Shown: positions 8,856 through 18,342, counted from the stretch's first letter. The stretch: 64,000 nucleotides of DNA from Microbulbifer sp. TB1203 (GCF_030997045.1 NZ_CP116899.1:2181501-2245500); one strand, 5' to 3'. The notes: generated from the sequence alone by a model not told the origin. Numbers and translations are program-made.

Positions 8856-10244
8856 CTACAGCAGCCCGGGGAAAAACCGGTAGCGCACCTGCCGGCAGTA
8901 GTCGACGTAGTCCGGATCGGCGCTCAGGTGGCGCTCCTCGGTAATCGCCCGCCAGTAATAGACCCAGGTCATCAGCAGCAGGCCGAGGGTCTGCGCCAGG
9001 GCCAGTTTCCAGCCGGCGTGGAAGGCACTGTAGACAATTGCCGGGAACATCACACACCACCAGGCGAAGTTTTTTGCTCCGTAGGCGGGGTGGCGTACCA
9101 GGGAATAGAGGCCGGTGCGGATAATGCCGCGGTTGGTAAGGTTGGAGAAACGCACCCCGAAGTGCAGGGTTGCGGCCATGTATATCAGGTAGCTGGCCAG
9201 CATCATGGAAGTGAACAGGGTCACGAACCAGGCGTTGCCCAGGCGCAACACTTCCCGTTCCCCCGGCGAGGCGTAATAGAGGCCCAGGTACATCTGGAAC
9301 GGGGGGTAACACAACAGGCACACCACCCAGCCCAGCATCGTGGGCTCGGCGGAGCGGGTCTGGTTGTCCACCCAGCGGCTGGAAACCATGTAGCCGCACC
9401 AGGCCAGGGCCACGTCGATGGAAAATACCAGGGCCACGGAAATATTGAAAAAATCCAGGTTGAACTGGCGGTGGCTGTAGCGGTTTTCCGCGATGGCCGC
9501 GGGCAGGCCGTCGAACATATAGCCGACGTTGCTGACCAGATGGGGAAACTGATCGGCGAAAAACACCGTCATCAGCGGTGCGAAGAACAGTTTCACCAGC
9601 AGTGCGCGCAGGTTCTTACGGTCGTACTCGTCGAACTTCGGCCAGCGAAATGCGAACAGCGAGACCATCTTCAGGCAGCTGTTTGCCAGGTCCATCCTGT
9701 CCGCCTCCGGCGAGTGCTTGAGTGCGCGGGTCAGCAACACATAGGGCAGGCCGCCCCAGAGCCAGGCGGCCCAGGCCAGGTCCAGCAGGCGGAACCAGGG
9801 CTTGTAGTAGGCGTTGCCGCGGGCAAAGCCGTACTCGCCGGCGGTGCGGAAAAAGAAAATCACCAGTGCCAGCAGCCCCAGGTAGACCAGATAGTGCACC
9901 AGGGCCTCCATGGCGAAGCGCATCCAGTGACCGCGGGCCAGGGTCGGGTGCAGACGGAAGAAATCCCGCCCCTGCCAGAGCCTTAGCCGCGGCAGTTCCA
10001 CTACCAGCATCGCGCAACTGCTGATGATCAGCGCGGCGAGAATGCTGTCCAGGCGGTTGTCGGTGACCTGGAAGCCGGCGATGGAGAGGCCGCTGTTCAA
10101 CAGGCCGCCGGCGTTATAGGCCGCCGCGCAGATAAGTACCGCCATGGCGCCGACGGCGCCGGCGACCCAGGCGCGGTCGGTGATCCAGCTCTCTGCCCTG
10201 TCCGCGGCGGCCAGCGCCGCCGCGTTGGCTACTCCGCTGGACAA
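8856..10244 (-). CDS. Multi-pass membrane protein with isoprenylcysteine-methyltransferase-like C-terminus
   Basis: Integral membrane protein of 462 residues with many hydrophobic segments. The last 110 residues carry the ICMT/PEMT signature RTGLYSLVRHPAYGAKN followed by ITEERHL...DYCRQVRYRFFPG. This is the S-adenosylmethionine-binding fold used by isoprenylcysteine and phospholipid methyltransferases. Bacterial members rarely have known substrates, so the reaction is not assigned. The N-terminal 330 residues are longer than in a minimal ICMT and are not recognised. The start is a TTG at 10244; no good in-frame ATG is seen, so the true start is uncertain. REP-like palindromes lie on both sides. 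Confidence 0.75.
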   Translation of the reverse strand: MSSGVANAAALAAADRAESWITDRAWVAGAVGAMAVLICAAAYNAGGLLNSGLSIAGFQVTDNRLDSILAALIISSCAMLVVELPRLRLWQGRDFFRLHPTLARGHWMRFAMEALVHYLVYLGLLALVIFFFRTAGEYGFARGNAYYKPWFRLLDLAWAAWLWGGLPYVLLTRALKHSPEADRMDLANSCLKMVSLFAFRWPKFDEYDRKNLRALLVKLFFAPLMTVFFADQFPHLVSNVGYMFDGLPAAIAENRYSHRQFNLDFFNISVALVFSIDVALAWCGYMVSSRWVDNQTRSAEPTMLGWVVCLLCYPPFQMYLGLYYASPGEREVLRLGNAWFVTLFTSMMLASYLIYMAATLHFGVRFSNLTNRGIIRTGLYSLVRHPAYGAKNFAWWCVMFPAIVYSAFHAGWKLALAQTLGLLLMTWVYYWRAITEERHLSADPDYVDYCRQVRYRFFPGLL

Positions 10245-10332
10245 GGGACATCCCCCATAGCGGCGCTGAAAAATGGAAGTCTGCTCTGCATTTGAAGATT
10301 TCCTCTCGTTGTTATCGTTTTTTATTGGTTTT

Positions 10333-10399
10333 GTAGGATGGGCAACGCGTGCCCGTCACAGCCCGGCATGATGGGCACGCTGCGCTTTGCCCATCCTAC
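10333..10399. repeat. GTAGGATGGGCA inverted repeat
   Basis: Inverted repeat with arms GTAGGATGGGCAACGCGTGCCC and GGGCACGCTGCGCTTTGCCC plus ATCCTAC. It is a variant of the dispersed palindrome families and lies directly before a second palindrome (10415-10469). Confidence 0.75.
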
Positions 10400-10414
10400 C
10401 AAGAATACTGCCTT

Positions 10415-10469
10415 GTAGGAGCTTTCTTGCAGGCGAAAAGATCAGTGCTTCGTAGCCATTGGCTCCTAC
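10415..10469. repeat. GTAGGAGC short inverted repeat
   Basis: Degenerate member of the GTAGGAGC family, with outer arms GTAGGAGC and GCTCCTAC and a poorly paired interior. It lies just downstream of the lectin/beta-helix gene. Confidence 0.6.
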
Positions 10470-10484
10470 AGGGTAAGTGCCCCT

Positions 10485-12023
10485 TTAGTTACAAACGTTA
10501 AAGTTACCTCCCTGAACGTTCACGTCAATCCAATTGACGTTCTCACCGCAGGGCTGTTCGCGGACATTGGTGTTGAAAACGTCCAGATTGGCGATTGTGA
10601 TGTCGCTGTTGTTGGGAAACTCGGAGCGCGCCGCCAGTCGCAGTTCGCCGCCGCCATTGATCACGCCGCCGTCCACGGTGACGTTGTGGCAGTTCTCGAT
10701 CAGGATCGAGTTGTTGCCGTTGTCGGCGAAGTCGATGTTGTTCACCACCGCGCCGCCGGAGTTGGAAACGCAGAAGAAACCCCGCCCGCCGCGGCGGGAT
10801 ATGACGCGGTCGACGAAGATATTGGTGGGGTAACCGCCGTTGATGCGGCCATTCTCATTGGCAAAGCGCAGGGTGGCGTAGCCGGTTCCGGTGCCGGTGT
10901 CCTCGCCGTCCACCAGCCCGATCACGGCGTTGCGGGTGTTGTTCAGCAGCAGGCCCGAGTAGCCGGTATTGCGCGCGATGACAGTGCCGATTTCCAGCCC
11001 GTCGATATTCCAGGTTTCCACCCCGTGGTTGCCGGTGCCGGAGACGTAAACGTAATCCATGCGCACATTGGTACTGCCGGGCCGGTCGCGGTCAAAGCGG
11101 ATGCCCAGGCCGCCGTCCAGGCGCAGGTCGATCTCGCCCAGGTGCAGGCCGTGGACGTCGGCGAACTGCATGCCGAAGTAAGGACTGCCGGTCATTTTCA
11201 GGAAGGGCACCGAGACGTCCTGCACCCCGATCGCCCGTATGGCACCCCTGCCCGCCGCATTGCCCACGTTCATGGTGCCGCACACCTCCAGCGCCGTGTG
11301 GCTGGGCAGGGCTATGGAGTTGGCGCCGATGGAGCCGTCGGCGAATACCGTCACCCGCTCCCGGGAATTGCGCCCGGACGACAGGCTGGATATGGCGGTA
11401 TTGATCGCATTGAAATAGTCACCGCCAACGCTGTTGCCATTGACCTGGTAATTGCCGGGGCCGCCGGTCACGGTGGCCTGGGGTGAGCCTTCGCCACACT
11501 CGCCGGAGGGGGTGTCACCGTCGACGGGAACCAGCTGCCACTGCTGCACCGCGGCATCGGTGGGCGTGAACTGGGAGATGCGGGTGCCGGCCTCGGTGGA
11601 CCAGTCCCAGTTGTCCAGCGCCTTGCCGCTGAAGTTGTTCACCAGCCGGTAATAGCCGCCGCCCATATCGTCGAGCCGGAACTGCTGGTTAGTGCCGTTC
11701 AGGTCCTCCCACTGGGCTATGTCGGCACCGTCTGCGTCATTCCACTCGTACACGTCCAGGACCATGCCGGAGTGGCGGGCGGCGAGGCGGTAGTAGCCGT
11801 TGCCGGAATCGAGGAAGCGGAACTGCTGGTTGGGCGCCTCGGCGGGGTTCCACTGGACCAGCCGCGCTCCGGCCTCCGTGGATCCTCCCTCGATATCCAT
11901 GGCCATGCCGGAGTGGCGGTTGACCAGCATATACCAGGTATCGGGATTGACCTGGGCGAGCGCGTTGGCCGCGAGCCAGAAGGCGGCGGTTGCAGTGAGC
12001 AGAATCCTGATAAATCTGTTCAT
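10485..12023 (-). CDS. Secreted ricin-type lectin plus right-handed beta-helix protein
   Basis: Exported protein of 512 residues. The signal peptide covers about residues 1-23. A ricin-B-type beta-trefoil (about 25-170) shows three similar repeats: WYMLVNRHSGMAMDI, YYRLAARHSGMVLDV and YYRLVNNFSGKALDN, each followed by a QQF or QQW motif. Residues about 185-512 form a right-handed parallel beta-helix pattern of short repeats rich in Asn, Gly and Val (NNTRNAVIGLVDG, ENCHNVTVDGGVING). This is the fold of pectate lyases and related polysaccharide-active enzymes. No catalytic triad could be assigned, so it may be a lyase, a hydrolase or only a binding protein. The neighbouring PL11 lyase gene makes a pectin role plausible. 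AGGGAG upstream supports the start. Confidence 0.8.
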   Translation of the reverse strand: MNRFIRILLTATAAFWLAANALAQVNPDTWYMLVNRHSGMAMDIEGGSTEAGARLVQWNPAEAPNQQFRFLDSGNGYYRLAARHSGMVLDVYEWNDADGADIAQWEDLNGTNQQFRLDDMGGGYYRLVNNFSGKALDNWDWSTEAGTRISQFTPTDAAVQQWQLVPVDGDTPSGECGEGSPQATVTGGPGNYQVNGNSVGGDYFNAINTAISSLSSGRNSRERVTVFADGSIGANSIALPSHTALEVCGTMNVGNAAGRGAIRAIGVQDVSVPFLKMTGSPYFGMQFADVHGLHLGEIDLRLDGGLGIRFDRDRPGSTNVRMDYVYVSGTGNHGVETWNIDGLEIGTVIARNTGYSGLLLNNTRNAVIGLVDGEDTGTGTGYATLRFANENGRINGGYPTNIFVDRVISRRGGRGFFCVSNSGGAVVNNIDFADNGNNSILIENCHNVTVDGGVINGGGELRLAARSEFPNNSDITIANLDVFNTNVREQPCGENVNWIDVNVQGGNFNVCN

Positions 12024-12052
12024 GGAAGTTCTCCCTGTTTTGTTTTTATCGC

Positions 12053-12111
12053 GTAGGGTGCGCCGCGCGCACCGCTCTCTCGACGCTGGCGATGCGCACG
12101 GCGCACCCTAC
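12053..12111. repeat. GTAGGGTGCGCC inverted repeat
   Basis: Palindrome with arms GTAGGGTGCGCCGCGCGCACC and GTGCGCACGGCGCACCCTAC between the lectin gene and the PL11 gene. The same family occurs at 20324-20396 and 35452-35524. Confidence 0.85.
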
Positions 12112-12141
12112 ACTCCGTTGATTACTCAACAGCGATAGGGC

Positions 12142-14865
12142 TCAGGGTGTGTGGATATCCGGCCATGGGTAGTTCGTCACCTCGCTGCCGACATAAAAAC
12201 TCGGGTGCGGCGGCTGGTTGTAGCCGGTGTTCTGCCAGGCGATGGCCACCCGGTACTGAGGATCGTGCATCAGGGTGGGAATGCGCAGTTCCGTCGCGTG
12301 CGGGGTGGCGTAGATGCGCAGCGCCGAGCTGTCCGAGGTGCGCCACACCACTTCCTCGCGCCAGTCACCGAAAATATCCGCGGAGAGCGCCGGGGTGGAC
12401 TTGCTGCCGTTGTTGGAGCTGACCCCGGAGCCGGTGAGCAGCCGCTGCGAGGGGTCGTACTTGTCGATATGCGTACTGTTCAACAGTTCGCGCTCGCCGT
12501 CGCCGTCCCACCAGCTGAGGAAATTCATCGAGCCGGGTTTGCTGCCCACGCTGTTGCCGCTGGCGTTGAGCAGTCCGCTGACGCGGGCCGACCAGAATTC
12601 CCCACCGGCGTTGCCGGCCCAGATATTGGCGGCCACGGCGCGGCCGTTGTCGCCGCCGGGGGCGGTCTGGAAGATGATCGAACCGTTGGTACCGTCGACC
12701 AGCCGCGACGAGGGCTGATCGCTGTGCTCCCCGGGCATAAAGATTTCCTGGCCGGGGCGATTGGGCAGGAAGTCGCTCACGTGCAGGGCGTCGCCGTGGT
12801 ACAGGCGGGTATTCCACAGTGGCTGCCCGCCGGAACCTATGGCCATGGCGCCGAAAACAACGTCCTGGCGGCCATCGCCGTCCAGGTCGGCGATGGAGAG
12901 GCTGTGGGCGCCCTGCCCTTCGTACTGGCTGCCGGCCTGGTTGGAATCAAAAATCCAGCGGGTGGAGAGCGACTGCCCATCGAAATCTACCGCCCAGATC
13001 ACCGTGCGTGTGTAGTAGCCGCGGGAGAAGATCATGCTCGGATTGCGGCCGTCGAGATAGGCGGTGCCTGCCAGGAAGCGGTCCACACGGTTGCCGTAGT
13101 TGTCGCCCCAGCTGCTCACATTGCCACGCGGCGGTTGGTAATCGACGGTGTCGATAGCGGCGCCGGTGCGGCCGTTGAAAATGGTGAGGAATTCCGGGCC
13201 GGAGAGAATGCGACCGCTGGAGTTGCGGTAATCCGCGCTGCCATTACCGATGGTGTTGCCGGCTCCATCGACGGTGCCGTCGGCGGTTTTCACGGCGATC
13301 TCCGCGCTGCCGTCGCCGTCGTAGTCATAGACCTGGAACTGGGTGTAGTGGGCGCCGGCGCGGATGTTGCGGCCCAGGTCGATGCGCCACAGGCGCTGGC
13401 CGTCCAGCCGGTAGGCGTCCAGGTAGACGTTACCGGTGTAGCCCTCGTGGGCGTTGTCGTGGGCGTTGCTGGGGTCCCACTTGACGATGAATTCATAGCG
13501 GCCGTCGCCGGTGAGATCAGCCACGCTGGTGTCGTTGGCGGAATAGCTGTAGGCCTCGCCGCTCGGCGTGGTGCCGCCGGCGGGGCGCTGCAGCGGGATA
13601 TCGAAGTAGCCGCTGCCGTTGAACACCGCTTCCGCGGAAGCCGCCGCGCCCTCGCTGCCGCCGGTGACCGCGCGCACCGTGTACTGCGCATTCGCCGAGC
13701 CGCCGCCGTCCCGGTAATTGCTGGCGCCGGTGAGCGGCGAGCTGTTGAGCTTCTGGCCGTCGCGGTACACATTGAAGGCCACGGCCGGATCATCCGTACC
13801 CAGCAGGCGCCAGCTCACCAGATTGCCGCCACCGCTCGGCACCACGGTGACGCCGCGGCCGAGGGCTTCCATGCGATAGGCACCGTCACCACCACCGGTG
13901 CCGCCACAGGCGGCGGCTTGAGGGGCGCTGCCGGTCACCGCAAGGGAATCGATATTCGCCAGGCCGTCGGCGCCGGTGGCCGACAGCTCTATGCGGTTCT
14001 CGCCCTCATCCAGAAAAATGCTCGCGCTCGCCGTCGCCCAGCTGTCCCAGGCCCCGGTGGAGGGAAAATCCACCGCGGCGACAATGCCGCCATTGACCCG
14101 CACATCCCCCGGCCGGCTGTCCGCGCCGTTGGCATAACGCCACTCCAGCAGATATTCGCCGCCGGGCACGTCGAGGCTCCAGCGAATGCCGCTGCCGCTG
14201 ACGTTCGACGTGTTGGCGAAACCGCTGCCGGTATAGCCGGCGTGGTCGCTGTCGATGGTGCCGTCGGCGCCGCAGAAGCCCGCCGCGTTTTCCTGCAGGG
14301 TGACGGTGCTGCCGCCGCCGGATGAACTACTGCTGCTGGATGAGCTGCTAGACGAGCTACTGCTGGAGGAGCTACTGCTGGAGGAGCTACTGCTGGAGGA
14401 GCTGCTGCTGGAGGAGCTGCTGCTGGAGGAGCTGCTGCTCGACGAACTGCTGCTCGACGAACCGCCGCCATTGCAGGTGACGCCATTCAGGGTGAAGGCC
14501 GCCGGCTGGAAGGCGGGTGGCTGGGCGTCGCTCAGTTGGATGCCGAAGCTGTTGGTGGCCCCGGGCGCTATGGTGCCGTTCCAGTGGCTGGCCGGGTTGG
14601 ACGCGGCGATGCGCGTGCCGCTCTGGTTGATATCGGCGTTCCAGCCGCCGCTGTGGGTTTCCCCCGCGCCTATGTCCCACTCCAGGGACCAACCTTCGAT
14701 GGGTTCGCTGCCGCTGTTGGTAATGCCAACTTCCACCTGGTAGGCGCCGTTCCAGTCGCTGATGGGGTAGTCCACTTCGCAGGATATCTGTGCCTGCGCC
14801 GACAGCGCCCAGCCGCAGGCCAGCGGCAGGGTCCAGGCGCGGATGAATGAATTGTTTTTTTTCAT
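12142..14865 (-). CDS. PL11 rhamnogalacturonan lyase with CBM2 and CBM35-like modules
   Basis: Secreted lyase expected to cleave the rhamnogalacturonan I backbone of pectin by beta-elimination. Order of modules: signal peptide (about 1-26), CBM2 (28-125, YQVEVGITNSGSEPIEGWSL), poly-serine linker (about 135-182), a CBM35/CBM6-like beta-sandwich (about 185-315, EWRYANGADSRPGDVRVNG), then the PL11 eight-bladed propeller (about 325-907). PL11 features include YRMEALGRGVTVVP, many DLTGDGRYEFIVKWD-type calcium-binding loops and DIFGDWREEVVWRT. The start at 14865 has GAGGGAG upstream and a proper signal peptide; an in-frame extension to 15042 lacks both and was not used. It lies 73 bases downstream of the mannanase gene, so the two may share transcripts. 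Confidence 0.93.
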   Translation of the reverse strand: MKKNNSFIRAWTLPLACGWALSAQAQISCEVDYPISDWNGAYQVEVGITNSGSEPIEGWSLEWDIGAGETHSGGWNADINQSGTRIAASNPASHWNGTIAPGATNSFGIQLSDAQPPAFQPAAFTLNGVTCNGGGSSSSSSSSSSSSSSSSSSSSSSSSSSSSSSSSSSSSSSSSSSSSSSSGGGSTVTLQENAAGFCGADGTIDSDHAGYTGSGFANTSNVSGSGIRWSLDVPGGEYLLEWRYANGADSRPGDVRVNGGIVAAVDFPSTGAWDSWATASASIFLDEGENRIELSATGADGLANIDSLAVTGSAPQAAACGGTGGGDGAYRMEALGRGVTVVPSGGGNLVSWRLLGTDDPAVAFNVYRDGQKLNSSPLTGASNYRDGGGSANAQYTVRAVTGGSEGAAASAEAVFNGSGYFDIPLQRPAGGTTPSGEAYSYSANDTSVADLTGDGRYEFIVKWDPSNAHDNAHEGYTGNVYLDAYRLDGQRLWRIDLGRNIRAGAHYTQFQVYDYDGDGSAEIAVKTADGTVDGAGNTIGNGSADYRNSSGRILSGPEFLTIFNGRTGAAIDTVDYQPPRGNVSSWGDNYGNRVDRFLAGTAYLDGRNPSMIFSRGYYTRTVIWAVDFDGQSLSTRWIFDSNQAGSQYEGQGAHSLSIADLDGDGRQDVVFGAMAIGSGGQPLWNTRLYHGDALHVSDFLPNRPGQEIFMPGEHSDQPSSRLVDGTNGSIIFQTAPGGDNGRAVAANIWAGNAGGEFWSARVSGLLNASGNSVGSKPGSMNFLSWWDGDGERELLNSTHIDKYDPSQRLLTGSGVSSNNGSKSTPALSADIFGDWREEVVWRTSDSSALRIYATPHATELRIPTLMHDPQYRVAIAWQNTGYNQPPHPSFYVGSEVTNYPWPDIHTP

Positions 14866-14938
14866 TTCCGTTCTCCCTCTTGTTTTGGGGGCATCCCGAT
14901 AAATTGCGATCGCAGTTCGCCTCCCGGTTTTGTCTTTC

Positions 14939-16342
14939 TTAATACTGCACACTGCACTCCGGAATACCCACATCACCGGGAGAGCCCTGCATGCCAAAGC
15001 TGGCACTCTGGCCCGGTTGCAGCGCGCCGTTGTAGGACGCATTGCCGACGGTCAGCTTGCTGCCGCTGCTGGCGGACAGCTGCGCGTTCCAGGCGTTGCT
15101 AATGCTCACTTCGTGGGGAAAGCTCAACTGCACAGTCCAGCCGCTGACCGGCTGGCTGCCGGTATTGGTCACCGTGTAGCTGTTGAGCACAAAACCCGCG
15201 CCCCAGTCGTCCAAACCGCCCGCGGTGCACGTCAGTCCGCCGCTTCCGCCGCTGGAAGAAGAGGAGCTGGAAGAGGACGAACTGGAGGAACTGCTGGAGC
15301 TGGAAGAAGAACTGGAGCTGCTGCTGGAGCTGGACGAACTGCTGCTCGAGGAGCTGCTGGACGAGCCCCCGCAGCCGGGGAAAACGGTGGCGCACTGGGC
15401 AGTCTGGGCGATGCCGTTCTCACCGTTGATCAGCCGCTCGCCCCAGCCGGAGAGATTGTTGGGGTCCCAGTTCAGGGCCATATCCAGGTAGGGCTCGGTA
15501 TTGCCGGACCAGGACCACCCCAGGTAGCCGATACCGCGGGCCTCGGCCTGGGCCAGGATCGCGTCTTCATCCACCGGCTGGCCCTGGTGTTCATGGCCGA
15601 ATTCGCCCACCACCAGCGGCAGGTTCATGTCCTGGAAGGCCTGCATATAGTTGGCCACGCTATTGTTGTCCGGGTACACCTGATACATATGCACCGAGAA
15701 CAACAGGTTGCCCAGGGGATCGGCGGCGGCTATCTGCGGAGCGTTGTCGCGCATGTAGCCTTCCCAGTCCTGCCCCCAGCTTGAGGCATCCACCACGATG
15801 GTGTGGGTGAGCCCCGCGTCGCGCAGGGTCTGGATGGCGGCGGTGGTGCCGTCAACGTAGTTGCTTTCGCCCACGCCGTTGCCGAAGGGTTCGTTGGCGA
15901 TATCGATCAGCACGTAGTCCTCTTCGCCGGTGATTGCGGCGAGGATATCCGGGCTGGTCCAGTATTCCGCGGCGGAGGAGATATGCACCGCCGCACTGTC
16001 TTCGCCCCAACCGGTGGCATCATGTACTTCCAGCATGCAGATAAGGGCCAGGGATTTGCACTGTGCGATCACATTGGCCACATCGGCGCCATCGTTGCGC
16101 GTCCAGCGGCCGCCGTTGGCCAGCACTATGCGCACCGCGTTGGCGCCGGTGGCGGCGATATCGGCGAGTGCCTGGGGTGTGCGGCTGTTGTACCAGGTGT
16201 GGGCGTGGTTGACGCCGCGCATGATGAAGGGGTTGCCGTTGGCGTCGAGCAGCTGGCCGTTATTGATGGAAAAACCGGCCCAGCTGTTTAGCGAGGCCAG
16301 CATAATTCCCGCCGTCGACAGGCCTTGTATAAGTTTTTTCAT
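14939..16342 (-). CDS. GH5_8 endo-beta-1,4-mannanase with CBM2
   Basis: Secreted mannanase of 467 residues that cuts the beta-1,4-mannan backbone. The signal peptide covers about residues 1-22. The GH5 subfamily 8 domain (about 23-320) shows MRGVNHAHTWY, EVHDATGWGED, acid/base Glu151 in IANEPFGN, DASSWGQDW, HMYQVY and nucleophile Glu247 in VVGEFGHEHQG. A poly-serine linker (about 325-364) leads to a C-terminal CBM2 (about 368-467). The start at 16342 gives a clean signal peptide; upstream in-frame methionines reach into a palindromic repeat and were rejected. It is probably co-transcribed with the PL11 gene that follows. Confidence 0.94.
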   Translation of the reverse strand: MKKLIQGLSTAGIMLASLNSWAGFSINNGQLLDANGNPFIMRGVNHAHTWYNSRTPQALADIAATGANAVRIVLANGGRWTRNDGADVANVIAQCKSLALICMLEVHDATGWGEDSAAVHISSAAEYWTSPDILAAITGEEDYVLIDIANEPFGNGVGESNYVDGTTAAIQTLRDAGLTHTIVVDASSWGQDWEGYMRDNAPQIAAADPLGNLLFSVHMYQVYPDNNSVANYMQAFQDMNLPLVVGEFGHEHQGQPVDEDAILAQAEARGIGYLGWSWSGNTEPYLDMALNWDPNNLSGWGERLINGENGIAQTAQCATVFPGCGGSSSSSSSSSSSSSSSSSSSSSSSSSSSSSSSSSSSSSSGGSGGLTCTAGGLDDWGAGFVLNSYTVTNTGSQPVSGWTVQLSFPHEVSISNAWNAQLSASSGSKLTVGNASYNGALQPGQSASFGMQGSPGDVGIPECSVQY

Positions 16343-16393
16343 ATTGTTTTCTCTCTTTCCGGGAATCTTCATTACCGGATTGATCATCTCCTG

Positions 16394-16468
16394 GTAGGAG
16401 CGGGCCATGCCCGCGATCAGTTTCCGGGATATCTGGATATTCCGATCGCGGGCATGGCCCGCTCCTAC
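16394..16468. repeat. GTAGGAGCGGGCCATGCCCGCGAT inverted repeat
   Basis: Inverted repeat whose arms start GTAGGAGCGGGCCATGCC, between the GH6 gene and the mannanase gene. It is almost the same in its arms as the element upstream of dnaE (40263-40318). Confidence 0.85.
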
Positions 16469-16494
16469 AGGGGAGTTTTTCCCGTTTGTTTTTA

Positions 16495-18258
16495 TTAGTT
16501 CAGCGGCGGATAGGCGTTCTCCAGCAGTACCTGGAAAGCTTCCGGGAACCAGCGGCCCGCATGGGGTGCATTGGGCAAGGCGCCGGTCATACTGTTGCCG
16601 TTGCGCTCATTTCCTCCGTAGTTCGGGTCGCACATGGGATCGTGCTTCTTGTTGGGATCGTTGGGATCCTGTTCGAAGTTGGGATCCGAGATGCCGTCGG
16701 ACTCACCCTGGGGCTTGACCCACACATAGGCGTCCACACCAGGGTGCGGGTTGGCCTGGGGCCGGAAGCCCACGCCGCCGGGCTGGTTGCACCAGTTGCC
16801 GCGGTGGAAGCGCCGGTCGATGCGCGACTCGTTGACGTAGGTGTTCAGGTCGGTGCTGGTGGAGGTTCCGCTGGGCCGGCCGGAACCGCCCCAGCCGTTG
16901 CGGCCGGTATCGATCAACATGCCGAGGGTGGTGGGCGCACCGCGGTTGATCATCGCCTGGCGCCAGTCCTGCACGAAGTCCAGTTCCTCAAAATAATCGT
17001 TCCACTCGTAGAAATTCGCCGAGCGCACCGGCTGCCCACCCACGGTAAGTGTGGGGTCCGGCAGGTAGGGCTCCTCCACCGGGGTGTAGTTGGCGGAATT
17101 GCTGACGAAGCCGGCGACGCTGTCCCAGCCCGCATCGGTGCTCTCCACCACGTCGCCGATCAGATTGACCGCGGGACCGAAATTACTGCTCCATCCCAAC
17201 CAACCGGAGTGGGCGACGTCGACGTAGGAGTAGACGTTGTCCACTTGCGAGAGCTGGTTCAGGGCGTAGCGGATGCCGTCGCGGTAGCCGCCCGGACCAT
17301 TGGCCTCCTGGCACTCTGGAACGCTCAGGTTGGTCACCAGGTTGGGCAGCGAGTCCACCTCGATGATCGCCACGATATTGATGCCGCTATAGAGCGGGTC
17401 GGAAATAATATCCACGATGGGGTTGATATATTCGTTCTGGTAGCGCTCGAAACCGTTTTCCGCAATCAGCAGCTCGCCGTTGGAGGCCAGCGCCGAGCAG
17501 TCGCGGTTGGGCAGGTCGTAGACCACGAACATAAACAGGTCATTCCCGTTGGCGAGCGCGGTGTCCAGGTGCCCGCGCAGGCCCATGCCGTCGGTGATGG
17601 CGCCGATGCGGTCCATCCACACCGCCGAATTGACATTGGCGATGGCGCTGCCGCCGGGCTCCGCCGCCGCCTTTGCGGACCACTCCGGATTTACGTACCA
17701 GCTGCTGGACGCGGCAAAGGGATTGTCCAGACGACCACCGGAACTGCTGCTGGATGAACTGCTCGACGAGCTGGAGCTGGAACTGCTGCTCGAGGAGGAG
17801 CTGGAAGAGCTGCTGCTGGATGAACTCGAGGAGCTGGAACTCGAGGAGCTGGAACTCGATGAGCTCGAGCTGGAGGAACTGGAACTCGAGGAGGAGCCCC
17901 CGTCCCCATTGACGATCACCGCTACCGGCGACACATTTCCCGGCGTGCCGAGAAACCCGATATTCACCTGGCCGCCCGGCGGAATGGCATCGTTGTAGCC
18001 GGCGGACCCGACGGTATAGTGGTCGCCCACATGGGACTGGATGACACCGCCCCACAGGTTGTTGATATCCACCGCCATGTCGAACTCCACAGACCAATTC
18101 GACAAAGTGCCGGCGCCGTCATTGACCACCACTATCTCGGCCTGGAACCCCTGCCCCCAGTCGTTGACGATATTCATGGTGGCCTGGGCAGCGAACGCCG
18201 AGGGCACCGTGAAGCATAACCATAAAATCAGTAAATTTTTTTTGAGTAACCGTAACAT
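16495..18258 (-). CDS. GH6 cellobiohydrolase with N-terminal CBM2
   Basis: Secreted cellulase of 587 residues. The signal peptide (about 1-23) and a CBM2 (about 24-120) resemble those of three GH5 genes further along. A poly-serine linker (about 121-172) leads to the GH6 domain (about 176-587). GH6 signatures are FVVYDLPNRDCSA (near 250-262), EVDSLPNLV (near 300), VDVAHSGWLGW, LIDTGRNGWGG and VWVKPQGESDG. Length and these motifs match bacterial GH6 exoglucanases, which act from the non-reducing end of cellulose, although an endo-acting enzyme cannot be excluded. GGGAG upstream of the ATG supports the start. Confidence 0.94.
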   Translation of the reverse strand: MLRLLKKNLLILWLCFTVPSAFAAQATMNIVNDWGQGFQAEIVVVNDGAGTLSNWSVEFDMAVDINNLWGGVIQSHVGDHYTVGSAGYNDAIPPGGQVNIGFLGTPGNVSPVAVIVNGDGGSSSSSSSSSSSSSSSSSSSSSSSSSSSSSSSSSSSSSSSSSSSSSSSSSSSSGGRLDNPFAASSSWYVNPEWSAKAAAEPGGSAIANVNSAVWMDRIGAITDGMGLRGHLDTALANGNDLFMFVVYDLPNRDCSALASNGELLIAENGFERYQNEYINPIVDIISDPLYSGINIVAIIEVDSLPNLVTNLSVPECQEANGPGGYRDGIRYALNQLSQVDNVYSYVDVAHSGWLGWSSNFGPAVNLIGDVVESTDAGWDSVAGFVSNSANYTPVEEPYLPDPTLTVGGQPVRSANFYEWNDYFEELDFVQDWRQAMINRGAPTTLGMLIDTGRNGWGGSGRPSGTSTSTDLNTYVNESRIDRRFHRGNWCNQPGGVGFRPQANPHPGVDAYVWVKPQGESDGISDPNFEQDPNDPNKKHDPMCDPNYGGNERNGNSMTGALPNAPHAGRWFPEAFQVLLENAYPPLN

Positions 18259-18342
18259 TCTAATTCTCCCATCGTTGCTGTTTTACTTTTTGGAATTCGC
18301 TCCCTGATTCGGTGCCCTCAGTTGCACCGAAATACTTCCTTC

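Noticed and set aside
12151..14325. Long plus-strand frame opposite the PL11 gene
   Set aside because: Antisense shadow of a GC-rich gene, with no domain.
14321..14462. CRISPR-like repeat array
   Set aside because: The regular repeats here are serine codons of a protein linker; there are no spacers, and no CRISPR array was seen anywhere in the window.
17549..17998. Leu/Glu-rich plus-strand frames opposite the poly-serine linkers
   Set aside because: They are the reverse reading of Ser codons (AGC, TCC and others) and carry no independent signal; the same holds at 14255, 15183, 20511, 25007 and 34295.
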